From Rhodanobacteraceae bacterium (GTDB lineage: Bacteria > Pseudomonadota > Gammaproteobacteria > Xanthomonadales > Rhodanobacteraceae), in assembly GCA_025928585.1 (NCBI GenBank), contig JAICJG010000019.1:1-32547 (forward strand): a DNA stretch of 32,547 bases, in the 5' to 3' direction. Made by a program: the position numbers and the translations under genes. Below the pieces are notes generated by a model. It ran no database searches, was not told where the DNA came from, and saw only the letters and a list, made by a program, of their open reading frames with translations. Below, one piece after another: positions 9,061 to 17,461 of this stretch (within the stretch, counting starts at the first letter, position 1; each line of letters begins with the position of its first letter).

Positions 9061-10242
9061 ATGCTCCGCAAGCTCCGCCCGCTGCTTTTCGTCCTGCAAT
9101 TCATGGTGGCGGGCCTCGCGGCTGCCTTCCTCGTCAGCCTGGCCTGGCCCGGGGCGGGCAGCCTGTTGCGCGACAGGATCGGCGGCCACGGGTCGCGATC
9201 GGAATCGACGACAACACCGGTTGGGCGGGGCGATGCGGGACGCGGACCGGTGTCCTACGCCGATGCGGTGGACCGCGCCGCCCCGGCGGTCGTGAACATT
9301 TATGCGGACAAGATCGTGACCGAGCGACCGGTGCGGATCTTCCGTGACCCATTGCTGCAGCAATTCCTGGGCGGCGTGGCCGGTCCGGCCATGCGGCGCC
9401 GGGAACAGAGCCTCGGCTCGGGGGTCATCTTCACTTCCGACGGCTACGTGCTCACCAACAACCACGTGATCTCGGGCGCAAGCGACATCCAGGTGATGCT
9501 GCACGACGGGCGCGTCGCGCACGCGCGCCTGATCGGCAGCGATCCCGATACCGATCTTGCGGTCCTGAAGATCAACGCCAGCCAGTTGCCGACGATCGCG
9601 GTGGATCCGGACCCGCCGCGGGTCGGCGACGTGGTGCTCGCCATCGGCAATCCGTTCGGGATCGGCCAGACGGTGACCATGGGCATCGTGAGCGCCTTGC
9701 AGCGGCAATTGAGCCTGTCCCCCTACGAGGACTTCATCCAGACCGATGCGGCGATCAATTCCGGCAATTCCGGAGGTGCGCTGGTGAACGCGCAGGGCCA
9801 ACTGGTCGGGATCAACACCGCGATGCTCGATCGCGACGTCGGCGCGCAGGGCATCGGCTTCGCGATTCCGATGCGCACCGCCAAGCGGGTGCTCGAACAG
9901 ATCGTCGAGCACGGGCACGTCGCGCGGGGCTGGCTCGGCGTCGAAGTGGGCAACGTGGTGGTGTCGGCGGACTCGGGGCTCCCCGGGGCGGCCCGCGGTG
10001 CCACCGTGGTCGAGGTGTATCCGGGCGGGCCCGCGGCCCAGGCAGGGCTGCAGCCTGGCGATATCCTGTTGAAGCTGGGCAAGCATCCGATCATCGACCC
10101 CGCCGACCTCCGGAGCCGCGAAGCCGAACTCGCGCCCGGCAGCAAGGTGGAGGTGTCGGGCCTCCGGACCGGCGAGCCGTTCAGTACCGAAGTGGTGCTG
10201 GCACAGCGGCCGAGCCTGGGGCGGAACGGCACCAGCGGCTGA
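9061..10242 (+). CDS. S1C (HtrA/DegS/AlgW-like) serine protease with a single PDZ domain
   Basis: N-terminal TM anchor; catalytic triad motifs NNHVISGA, DPDTDLAVLKI, NSGNSGGALVN; C-terminal PDZ (GPAAQAGLQPGDILLKLGKHPI). Confidence 0.93.
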   Translation: MLRKLRPLLFVLQFMVAGLAAAFLVSLAWPGAGSLLRDRIGGHGSRSESTTTPVGRGDAGRGPVSYADAVDRAAPAVVNIYADKIVTERPVRIFRDPLLQQFLGGVAGPAMRRREQSLGSGVIFTSDGYVLTNNHVISGASDIQVMLHDGRVAHARLIGSDPDTDLAVLKINASQLPTIAVDPDPPRVGDVVLAIGNPFGIGQTVTMGIVSALQRQLSLSPYEDFIQTDAAINSGNSGGALVNAQGQLVGINTAMLDRDVGAQGIGFAIPMRTAKRVLEQIVEHGHVARGWLGVEVGNVVVSADSGLPGAARGATVVEVYPGGPAAQAGLQPGDILLKLGKHPIIDPADLRSREAELAPGSKVEVSGLRTGEPFSTEVVLAQRPSLGRNGTSG

Positions 10243-10257
10243 AACCCGGTTTTCAGC
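10238..10257. terminator. Candidate bidirectional terminator hairpin between convergent genes
   Basis: GCTGAAA-CCCGGT-TTTCAGC overlapping the protease stop codon, just past the apt 3' end. Confidence 0.4.
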
Positions 10258-10263
10258 GAGCGA

Positions 10264-10821
10264 TCAATAGCGAAGCAGCGTATGCAGCGGTGCATCGGCG
10301 CCCCAACGTTCGCGGCCGCGCAGGAATTCGAGTTCAATCACCACCGCGGCACCGGCGACTTCCGCGCCGAGGCTTTGCACGAGCCCCGCCGCCGCCGCGA
10401 GCGTACCGCCGGTAGCCAGCACGTCATCCACGATCAGCGCGCGCGTGCCGGACGCCAAGGCGTCGACGTGGATTTCCAGCCGTGCCTCGCCGTATTCCAG
10501 TCCGAAATCGACGCCGCGGGTCGGGGCCGGCAACTTGCCCGCCTTGCGCAGCGGCACGAAACCCGCGCCCAGCGTGCGCGCCAGCGCCGCGCCGAAAATG
10601 AAACCGCGCGCCTCGATTCCGCACACGATATCGATCGCGGTGTCGCGCCAAGGCGCCCCCAGCGCGTTCACGCACTGGGCAAACGACTTCGCGTCCGCGA
10701 GCAAAGGCGTGATGTCCTTGAAGAGCACTCCGGGCGCAGGGAAATCCGGGACGTCGCGGATGCGTGCGGACAGCCGCGCGAGCAGCGAGGGATCCGTCTC
10801 CACGGCGGCGGAGGCGCTCAA
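10264..10821 (-). CDS. apt: Adenine phosphoribosyltransferase
   Basis: DFPAPGVLFKDITPLLAD, GIEARGFIFGAALA, PRPP-binding ALIVDDVLATGGTLAAA. The codon at 10821 is TTG; an in-frame GTG lies six codons further in, so the start is uncertain. Confidence 0.93.
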   Translation of the reverse strand: MSASAAVETDPSLLARLSARIRDVPDFPAPGVLFKDITPLLADAKSFAQCVNALGAPWRDTAIDIVCGIEARGFIFGAALARTLGAGFVPLRKAGKLPAPTRGVDFGLEYGEARLEIHVDALASGTRALIVDDVLATGGTLAAAAGLVQSLGAEVAGAAVVIELEFLRGRERWGADAPLHTLLRY

Positions 10822-11099
10822 GTGGATGCAGGACGCAGGCTGGGGACCGGTGCGGGCGCGTCATCGTGCGCCTCCGCGACCGGCGCGTGCAACATCGCCA
10901 CCATCTCGCGCACTACTGGCGCCGCCGCTTCGACGCACACTTCCGGGACGCTTACGCCGAGGAAATCCCGCGCAGGCAACTGGCCGACGCCGCCAATCAG
11001 GTGCTCGCCGGTGACGAAGGCGGGGATCCCGGCATGCTCCAGCGCATCCTTGACGAGGTGCGCATCGACGATGCTTTCCGCGTGGTAGATCACTCGCAT
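10818..11099 (-). CDS. DUF2007-like putative signal-transducing protein
   Basis: MRVIYHAESIVDAHLVKDALEHAGIPAFVTGEHLIGGVGQLP...; short alpha/beta fold; overlaps apt start. Confidence 0.8.
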   Translation of the reverse strand: MRVIYHAESIVDAHLVKDALEHAGIPAFVTGEHLIGGVGQLPARDFLGVSVPEVCVEAAAPVVREMVAMLHAPVAEAHDDAPAPVPSLRPAST

Positions 11100-11302
11100 G
11101 CGACCAAATTAGCCCTGGCGGCCATCGCACGCAAGCATCAGCAGTTCGGTGAATACCCGTTCATCCCCGACTGCGCCCGGCTTGGAGCGCAGGCACCGTC
11201 CTGAGCAAAGATGTCCCGGGCTTGGGGTCCTGCGCGAAGCAGCGCGCCGCTACCCGTGCGCGCGTCGCTACACTTGTGGGCTGTCCCGCACCGGAACCGC
11301 GT

Positions 11303-13036
11303 ATGGCAGACGAACACGCTCCCGTCGTCACCAATTTCATCCGCCAGATCGTGCTGGCCGACCGGGAAGCCGGCAGGCTTCGGGGCGGCGCGAAAACGCG
11401 TTTTCCGCCCGAACCCAACGGGCACCTGCACCTTGGGCATGCCAAGGCGATCTGCCTCGATTTCGGGATCGCGCGGGAATTCGACGGCACCTGCAACCTG
11501 CGGCTCGATGACACCAACCCGGGGCGCGAAGATCCGGTGTTCGTCGAAGGCATCAAGGAAAGCGTCCGCTGGCTCGGGTTCGACTGGAGCGAATTGCGCC
11601 ACGCCTCGGACTATTTCGAGGTGTTCTATCGCGCCGCACTGAAACTGATCGAGGACGGCAATGCGTACGTGGACGATCTCGATGCGGAGCGGGTGCGCGA
11701 ATACCGCGGCACGCTCACCGAACCCGGCCGCGACTCGCCCTACCGGAACCGTCCGGTCGCAGAAAACCTCGACCTGTTCCGCCGCATGCGCGCGGGCGAA
11801 TTCCCGGACGGTTCGCGTACCTTGCGCGCGAAGATCGACATGACGGCGGGCAACATCAACCTGCGCGATCCTGCCCTCTATCGCATCCGCAAGCTCGCGC
11901 ACCAGAACACCGGCGACGCGTGGCCGATCTACCCGATGTACGACTTCGCGCATTCGCTCTCCGATGCACTGGAAGGCATCACGCATTCCTTCTGCACGCT
12001 CGAATTCGAAGATCACCGGCCGCTGTACGACTGGTGCGTGGACAACGTGGATTTCCCGAATCATCCGGACCTGTGGCGGCCACTGCTCGAGAAGGGGATG
12101 CCAACCGCGCCGACGAAGCCGCGCCAGATCGAGTTCGCGCGCGGGAACCTTTCCTACACCGTGATGAGCAAGCGCAAACTCGCCGAACTCGTCGACCAGA
12201 AGCTAGTCGATGGTTGGGACGACCCGCGCATGCCGACGCTCGCCGGGGCGCGTCGGCGCGGCTTCACGGCCGCCGCAATCCGTACGTTCTGGGAACGCGC
12301 CGGAGTCTCCAAGCAGAACAGCGTGATCGACTACGGTGTGCTGGAGAACTGCGTCCGCGAGGATCTCGACGCGCACGCGCCGCGCCGGATGGCGGTGCTG
12401 GAACCGCTGAAACTCACGATCACCAACCTGCCGGAAGGCCACGCGGAAACGCTCACCTTCCCGAATCACCCCAAGGACGAATCGTTCGGCACCCGCGAGG
12501 TGCCGTTCGCGCGCGACCTCCTGATCGAGCGTGGCGATTTCGCCGAGGTGCCGCCGAAGGGATACAAGCGGCTGGTACCGGGCGGCGAAGTCCGCCTGCG
12601 CGGCGTCGGGATCGTGCGCTGCAACGAGGTCGTCACGGACGAGGCGCGCAACGTCACCGAGCTTCGTTGCACGCTCGATCCCGCATCTCGCCACGGGATG
12701 CCCGGCGCCGACCGCAAGGTCAAGGGCACCATCCACTGGGTCAGCGCGCGCCATGCGATCGAGGCCGAAGTGCGCCTGTACGACCGGCTGTTCGATGCCG
12801 CCGACCCCGAGGACAACCGCGACGGCCGAAGCTGGCTCGATCACCTCAACGCCGGATCCCGTCGCAGTGTGCGCGGGTTTCTCGAGCCCTCGCTGGAGGA
12901 CGCGCCACCGGAACGGCATTTCCAGTTCGAACGCACGGGCTACTTCGTCGCCGACCGCAACGACCATTCGCCTGTGCATCCCGTGTTCAACCGCGCGGTC
13001 ACCCTGCGCGACACCTGGTCCACGCGATCCGCCTGA
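11303..13036 (+). CDS. glnS: Glutamine--tRNA ligase
   Basis: RFPPEPNGHLHLGHAKAICLDFG (HIGH-type motif), YDFAHSLSDALEGITHSFCTLEFEDHRPLYDW, VMSKRKL (KMSKS-type); start MADEHAP. Confidence 0.96.
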   Translation: MADEHAPVVTNFIRQIVLADREAGRLRGGAKTRFPPEPNGHLHLGHAKAICLDFGIAREFDGTCNLRLDDTNPGREDPVFVEGIKESVRWLGFDWSELRHASDYFEVFYRAALKLIEDGNAYVDDLDAERVREYRGTLTEPGRDSPYRNRPVAENLDLFRRMRAGEFPDGSRTLRAKIDMTAGNINLRDPALYRIRKLAHQNTGDAWPIYPMYDFAHSLSDALEGITHSFCTLEFEDHRPLYDWCVDNVDFPNHPDLWRPLLEKGMPTAPTKPRQIEFARGNLSYTVMSKRKLAELVDQKLVDGWDDPRMPTLAGARRRGFTAAAIRTFWERAGVSKQNSVIDYGVLENCVREDLDAHAPRRMAVLEPLKLTITNLPEGHAETLTFPNHPKDESFGTREVPFARDLLIERGDFAEVPPKGYKRLVPGGEVRLRGVGIVRCNEVVTDEARNVTELRCTLDPASRHGMPGADRKVKGTIHWVSARHAIEAEVRLYDRLFDAADPEDNRDGRSWLDHLNAGSRRSVRGFLEPSLEDAPPERHFQFERTGYFVADRNDHSPVHPVFNRAVTLRDTWSTRSA

Positions 13037-13286
13037 AGCCCCGGCGCGGCGTCCGGGCCTCCGGAGGCTTGCACTTCCCTCCGCCGCGACGGCGTGGCGC
13101 CGGAGCGCGGTCCGTCCGGGCTTCGCGAAACCTCCGGGGCGAACCCGGCCTCGCTCCCTCGAAACGAACTCGTACGGAATCTCCGTTCATCCCGGATTCA
13201 AAAGTCATGCCCGGTCGCGTTCATATTCGGGCTGCTAATGTTCAAGCCGCATCGCAACCGGCACTGAAGCCAAAGGATTGACGGAC

Positions 13287-13529
13287 ATGACCGCGTTTCC
13301 TGCATCTGCGCGCATCCACCAGAGGCCGCCCATCGGCCTGGATCTCATCAAGATCGAATGGCCGAACATCGCCGGCAGGATGAGGCGGCGTTGGCGCAAA
13401 CTGACTGCCGACGACGTGGCCTATGCGGGCGGTAGTGCCGAATACCTCGCGGCGGTGGTGCAGGACCGCTACGGGGTCGACCGGCGCGAGGCCCTGTTGC
13501 AGGTATACGAATTCGAAAGCGAGCTGTAG
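13287..13529 (+). CDS. CsbD-like small stress protein
   Basis: WPNIAGRMRRRWRKLTADDVAYAGGSAEYLAAVVQDRYGVDRREALLQVYEFE matches the CsbD pattern (KGKWKQLKGK..WG.LTDDDL..i.G....L.G.iQ.rYG...eeA). ATG at 13287 with AAGGA upstream; the ORF-track start (13278) is TTG. Confidence 0.72.
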   Translation: MTAFPASARIHQRPPIGLDLIKIEWPNIAGRMRRRWRKLTADDVAYAGGSAEYLAAVVQDRYGVDRREALLQVYEFESEL

Positions 13530-13553
13530 GAAGACTTGCGCCCGGTTGGCAGG

Positions 13554-13671
13554 AAAACCGCTCCGGGCCAATTCGACGCGCCGCGTGGAGCGCGCTTCCC
13601 CAGCGGTTTTGCGGCTCAAGGAAGGAGCCGCATCCGGACCGAACCCGTTCCCCCTGCGGGTTCGGTCCGGA
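13554..13671. other. Series of inverted repeats/hairpins in an intergenic region
   Basis: AAAACCGCT (13554-13562)/AGCGGTTTT (13602-13610); GCGGCTC-AAGGAAG-GAGCCGC (13611-13631); TCCGGACCGAACCC-GTTCCCCCTGC-GGGTTCGGTCCGGA (13633-13671). Confidence 0.75.
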
Positions 13672-13704
13672 AGTCCCGCCACGTCGACCACGCCGCGGGA
13701 CCCG

Positions 13705-13745
13705 TCCGGACAAGCCACGGAAGCGCTTGTCCGGATGTTTTTTTG
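13705..13745 (+). terminator. Strong rho-independent terminator
   Basis: Perfect 11-bp stem TCCGGACAAGC-CACGGAAGC-GCTTGTCCGGA followed by TGTTTTTTTG. Confidence 0.88.
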
Positions 13746-13824
13746 AAGGCGGCGGCCCCGCCATGGTGGCAATAAGCGTGTACCCCGTGAACCGAACGCA
13801 CCGATACGTCGCAAGGAGAGCGCC

Positions 13825-13986
13825 ATGCTGTATTACGCCATCGTCTTCCTCATCATCGCGTTGATCGCCGGGTTCTTCGGATTCTTCGGCGTCGCCGGCC
13901 TCGCGGCAGGGATCGCGAAGATCCTGTTCGTGATCTTCATCATCCTGTTCATCGTCTCGCTGATCTTCGGGCGCAGGCGCGTGTGA
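13825..13986 (+). CDS. DUF1328-like small membrane protein
   Basis: 53 aa, below the ORF-track cutoff: [61 protein letters not shown] ribosome-binding site 8-10 nt upstream. Confidence 0.88.
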   Translation: MLYYAIVFLIIALIAGFFGFFGVAGLAAGIAKILFVIFIILFIVSLIFGRRRV

Positions 13987-14004
13987 CCCTGCGCGCAGCG
14001 GACG

Positions 14005-14025
14005 ATCGGGACGCCACGTCCCGAT
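14005..14025 (+). terminator. Hairpin downstream of the DUF1328-like gene (possible weak terminator)
   Basis: Perfect 9-bp stem ATCGGGACG-CCA-CGTCCCGAT; no real T tract. Confidence 0.4.
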
Positions 14026-14078
14026 TCCCGCTCCCGCCGGCTGCGTGCTCTTCAGGCGCGGAGAGTTAGGGTCACGGA

Positions 14079-14654
14079 ATGGACCGTCGGATCCGTAATC
14101 CACGGCGTTCCCCGCCGACCCTTCCCGCGTGGATTCCGGATGCGGTGGATTTCCACCGCACGTACATCGGGGAGGCCGCGCGGATCTCGCTCGCGATCGA
14201 CCTGGCACGCGACAATGTCGACTACGCGACGGGGGGCCCCTTCGGCGCGGCGGTATTCGACGGAGACGGCGCACTGGTTGCCTGCGGCGTGAATCGCGTC
14301 GAGTCGTTGCGGTCATCGCTGGCGCATGCCGAGCTGATCGCACTGGTCGGCGCGCAACGCAAACTCGCTCGCGCACGCCTCAACGAAGACGGACGCCATT
14401 ACACGCTGGCCACCGCCGGGCAACCCTGCTGCCAGTGCTACGGTGCGATCGTCTGGGCCGGTATCGATGAGGTGTTGATCGCTGCCCGCGCGGATGACAT
14501 CGAGTCGATCGCCGGCTTCGACGAGGGCCCGCTGCCGGAGGACTGGACCGGCGAGTTCGAACGCCGCGGCATCCGGGTCGTGCGGGACCTGCATCGCGAA
14601 GCTGCCCGGGAGGTGCTGGCAGGTTATGTCCTCCGCGGCGGCGCGCGTTATTGA
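14079..14654 (+). CDS. Nucleoside/cytidine deaminase-family zinc enzyme
   Basis: HAELIAL (HAE) and GQPCCQCYGAIVWAGI (PCxxC) zinc motifs; GGPFGAAVFDGDGALVACGVNRV. Confidence 0.85.
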   Translation: MDRRIRNPRRSPPTLPAWIPDAVDFHRTYIGEAARISLAIDLARDNVDYATGGPFGAAVFDGDGALVACGVNRVESLRSSLAHAELIALVGAQRKLARARLNEDGRHYTLATAGQPCCQCYGAIVWAGIDEVLIAARADDIESIAGFDEGPLPEDWTGEFERRGIRVVRDLHREAAREVLAGYVLRGGARY

Positions 14655-14747
14655 AGCCGGTATTCGGGACCCGTGCCGGCGCACGCCAGCTTCGCCGCGA
14701 CGAGGCGACCGGCTATCCTGTCGTTTGCCGATCCCTGTTCCCCGCCC

Positions 14748-15449
14748 ATGAGTCGATTGCGCGCCTTCGTGCCCTTGCTGATTCTGATTGCGATTGGTAT
14801 AGCGGTCGGTGCGAGCGGGATGCTGGAACACCTGAACCCCAACCACATCATGGCCGAGCAGGCCGGATGGTCGCGCCAGATCGCCACGAATCCGGCGCTG
14901 GCGTATGTCGTTTACGTGGTGGTGCTGGCGCTGTCGATCGCCACCGCGATGCCGGGCCCGCTGTTGGTCATCATCGCCGGCGGGATGTTGTTCGGGATGG
15001 GCACCGCCATCGGGCTGTCGCTGGTGGGCGAAGTGCTCGGCTCGCTGCTGCTGTTTTTCGCCGCACGTCATGCGTTCGGCACCGGCAAGCGGCCGCCCCC
15101 GAAGTTCGTCGAACGCATCCGCCAGGGCTATCAGGCCCACCCGGTTTCCTACACGTTGTTCCTCCGCTTCGTGCCGCTGTTTCCGTTCGGCGGGGTCACG
15201 GTGGGACTCGCCTGGCTGCGCTGCCCGGTGTGGCTGTTCACCTCCGCGACCGCGCTCGGCGGCGTGATCATGCTGGTGTTCGAGACCGCGATCGGCGCGG
15301 GCCTTGCCCAGTCGATCGCCGAAGGCCACGGGATTTCGCCGGACCTCATCCTGGAGCCCCACATCTGGCTTCCGCTGGTGGGCCTCGGCCTGCTCGCGCT
15401 GATCCCGGTATTGGTGAAGCGCTTGCGTTCGAATGGATCGGGGGACTGA
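14748..15449 (+). CDS. TVP38/TMEM64-family (SNARE-associated/DedA-like) membrane protein
   Basis: Multiple TMs; FGMGTAIGLSLVGEVLGSLLLFFAARHAFG and LFLRFVPLFPFGGVTVGLAWL follow the family pattern. Confidence 0.82.
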   Translation: MSRLRAFVPLLILIAIGIAVGASGMLEHLNPNHIMAEQAGWSRQIATNPALAYVVYVVVLALSIATAMPGPLLVIIAGGMLFGMGTAIGLSLVGEVLGSLLLFFAARHAFGTGKRPPPKFVERIRQGYQAHPVSYTLFLRFVPLFPFGGVTVGLAWLRCPVWLFTSATALGGVIMLVFETAIGAGLAQSIAEGHGISPDLILEPHIWLPLVGLGLLALIPVLVKRLRSNGSGD

Positions 15450-15461
15450 CATCCGCAACGA

Positions 15462-15491
15462 AAGCGGCGATCGCCAACGCGATCGCCGCTT
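15462..15491. terminator. Bidirectional terminator between convergent genes
   Basis: Perfect 13-bp stem, 4-nt loop: AAGCGGCGATCGC-CAAC-GCGATCGCCGCTT; followed by CGAGTTTC on + and TCGTTGC on -. Confidence 0.7.
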
Positions 15492-15578
15492 CGAGTTTCA
15501 CTGGATACCCATGGGGCCACGTATTCCGCGGCGCTCCCGATGCAGCATTGTGCGGTGCAGCCGGAAGGGATGGACCTG

Positions 15579-15818
15579 CTAATCCGGGCGGCTGAACCAG
15601 AACGCGAGCCCCGTGATCAGGCAGGCGGCCGCCGCACTCAGCAGCGCGGTTTCGACCGGACGCCGGTGCACGAACGAACTGACTTCGTTGCCCGCCACCC
15701 GGATCCCGTACTTAGCGGAATCCGCCACCCGGCTCGCCTGATACCGCGCCTGCTCGCTGGCGTTCTGGAGCGCTTCCGCGCCGCTATGAAGAATTTTGTT
15801 GCCTTGCGTAACGTCCAT
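15579..15818 (-). CDS. ElaB/YqjD (DUF883)-like small tail-anchored protein
   Basis: MDVTQGNKILHSGAEALQNASEQARYQASRVADSAKYGIRVAGNEVSSFVHRRPVETALLSAAAACLITGLAFWFSRPD; amphipathic helix plus C-terminal TM; AAGGAGGAAATGAAATG ribosome-binding context. Confidence 0.7.
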   Translation of the reverse strand: MDVTQGNKILHSGAEALQNASEQARYQASRVADSAKYGIRVAGNEVSSFVHRRPVETALLSAAAACLITGLAFWFSRPD

Positions 15819-16202
15819 TTCATTTCCTCCTTGACGAGGGTCCATGCTAATGCGCGGGAGCCGCGCGGGCATTAACAAAGCGGAAATGGCGAACGCCTGG
15901 GACGCGCAGGCGCGCGTCCACATCGCCCATTGGAAGCAGACACCGCGCCCGTACACCGGTCGAAACAACCGGTTTGTCCGCGCACCGTCCAACCGTTTCC
16001 ATCGCGCGCTTTCACGACGCGACGCCGTGAACGGGCAAGAAGCCCATCGGCCGCTCGACGAGCGGCTATCGCGCCGGTGGCATTGCGCAGGATCTCGGCG
16101 GCGAGGGGGAGTCGTGTTCCCGCCCCACGGTGTCGAACGTCATTTCCGCCCCGCTCAGCGAGGTGATTGCAGAATGGTTGGCCGCATTCAAGGACGGACA
16201 AC

Positions 16203-16580
16203 ATGAACGACAGGAATCCACTGGCGGGCCGGCGCATTCTCGTGGTCGAGGATGAAGCCATGCTCTCGATGCTGCTCGAAGACATCCTCGAGGGCCTCGG
16301 TTGCGAAGTGGCGGGTACCGCATCGCGGTTCGACGAGGCGATGCGCAGGGTCGACACCCTCGACTTCGACGCCGCCCTGCTCGACGTCAATCTCAACGGC
16401 ACCTACTCGGTGCCGATCGCCGAGAAGCTGGCGCAACGCGGAGTGCCGTTCGTCCTTGCAACGGGCTACGGCACGCAGCTGCCCGGGACCGTTCCTGCCG
16501 CACCCATCCTGCAAAAACCGTTCGATGAAGCCGCTCTGGAACGCGCCCTGCGCTCCGTGTTGAAGGAATCCACGCGCTAG
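16203..16580 (+). CDS. Single-domain response regulator (receiver only)
   Basis: RRILVVEDEAMLSMLLEDILEGLGCEVAG...DFDAALLDVNLNG...VLATGYG...ILQKPFDEAAL: acidic pocket, phospho-Asp, Thr and Lys positions present; no output domain. Confidence 0.9.
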   Translation: MNDRNPLAGRRILVVEDEAMLSMLLEDILEGLGCEVAGTASRFDEAMRRVDTLDFDAALLDVNLNGTYSVPIAEKLAQRGVPFVLATGYGTQLPGTVPAAPILQKPFDEAALERALRSVLKESTR

Positions 16581-16678
16581 AACTGCCCGGCGTCGGCCGG
16601 GTCGTCCCGCAGGGCGGCGCAGCGCGTGGCCATGGGAACCAGGGGACGACCGCCCACGGGACAGTTGATGAAGACGGC

Positions 16679-17404
16679 TCACGCTTCCGGCTGCCGATGG
16701 AGCCACGGGGCGAGCGCACGGTCGGCAAGGCTGTCCCAATCCCGGTTGGCGGCGGGGCTGGCGGGGCTCGGATGCGGCAGGTAGCCCACCGCCGTTCGCC
16801 CCGCGGCGACCAGCCGCGCCCGTTCTTCCGCATAGCGCCCGATGCCCACGATCGCCCTCGGCTCCAGTACCTCGATGGTGCGCTCGAGCGCCCGGTCGCA
16901 CACCCGGCCGAGGGCGTTCGACTCGCGGGCCGTCAGCCCGGCAGGCGTGAGGTTGCGGTTCCGGCAAATGAAGAGGAGCGGACAGTAGTTCCAGACGAAG
17001 AATCGCTCGAAAAAGCGCTCGGGCGTGCCGAAACGACGCTGCGCCCAACCCCACAGTCGCCGCCCGCTACCTTCGTCGCGATGGCAGCGCATGCCGAGGA
17101 TCGGGTAGTTCGGGTGTTGCACGGGCAAGCTGCGCGCCAGCCTGCTTTCGATCCGGAACCAGTCGCGCACCGCGGAGATATTCCCGAATGGCACCCCGGT
17201 TTGCGCCATGCCCCAGGGGCCGGGATTCATTCCCACCAGCAACACGCGGCCGCGTTTCCTGCCGTAGCGTTGCAGATAGATCCGATGTCCGTTCCACGCG
17301 TACTGCAGGGGGTTGTACACGTGGCTCGGCGTGCGCCAGTCGAGCACGGAGACATTCCGCGCCAGTTCTCGGGCAATTGGAACGAGCAGAGAGCGCGGCG
17401 CCAT
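16679..17404 (-). CDS. SMUG1-type uracil-DNA glycosylase
   Basis: VLLVGMNPGPWGMAQTGVPFGNISAVRDWF, FVWNYCPLLFICRNRNLTPAGL, GYLPHPSPASPAANRDWDSLA match SMUG1 family motifs (GMNPGPFGMAQTGVPFG, NLTP, HPSPR.P.ANKGW). An upstream start at 17449 is possible. Confidence 0.85.
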   Translation of the reverse strand: MAPRSLLVPIARELARNVSVLDWRTPSHVYNPLQYAWNGHRIYLQRYGRKRGRVLLVGMNPGPWGMAQTGVPFGNISAVRDWFRIESRLARSLPVQHPNYPILGMRCHRDEGSGRRLWGWAQRRFGTPERFFERFFVWNYCPLLFICRNRNLTPAGLTARESNALGRVCDRALERTIEVLEPRAIVGIGRYAEERARLVAAGRTAVGYLPHPSPASPAANRDWDSLADRALAPWLHRQPEA

Positions 17405-17461
17405 CGCGGGTCGGATTTTGCTCCTGCACACGGACGCGTGGATTCGCAAGCGGTTTGCGAA

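Noticed and set aside
13242-14376. Minus-strand ORFs over the CsbD/DUF1328/deaminase region
   Set aside because: They cross strong hairpins and a terminator, have Arg/Pro-rich composition and no ribosome-binding sites, and conflict with recognisable plus-strand genes.
15462-15491. GCGATCGC octamers as a HIP1-like cyanobacterial signal
   Set aside because: Only the two copies forming a terminator stem were noted, and the gene content is proteobacterial; coincidence in a GC-rich stem is simpler.
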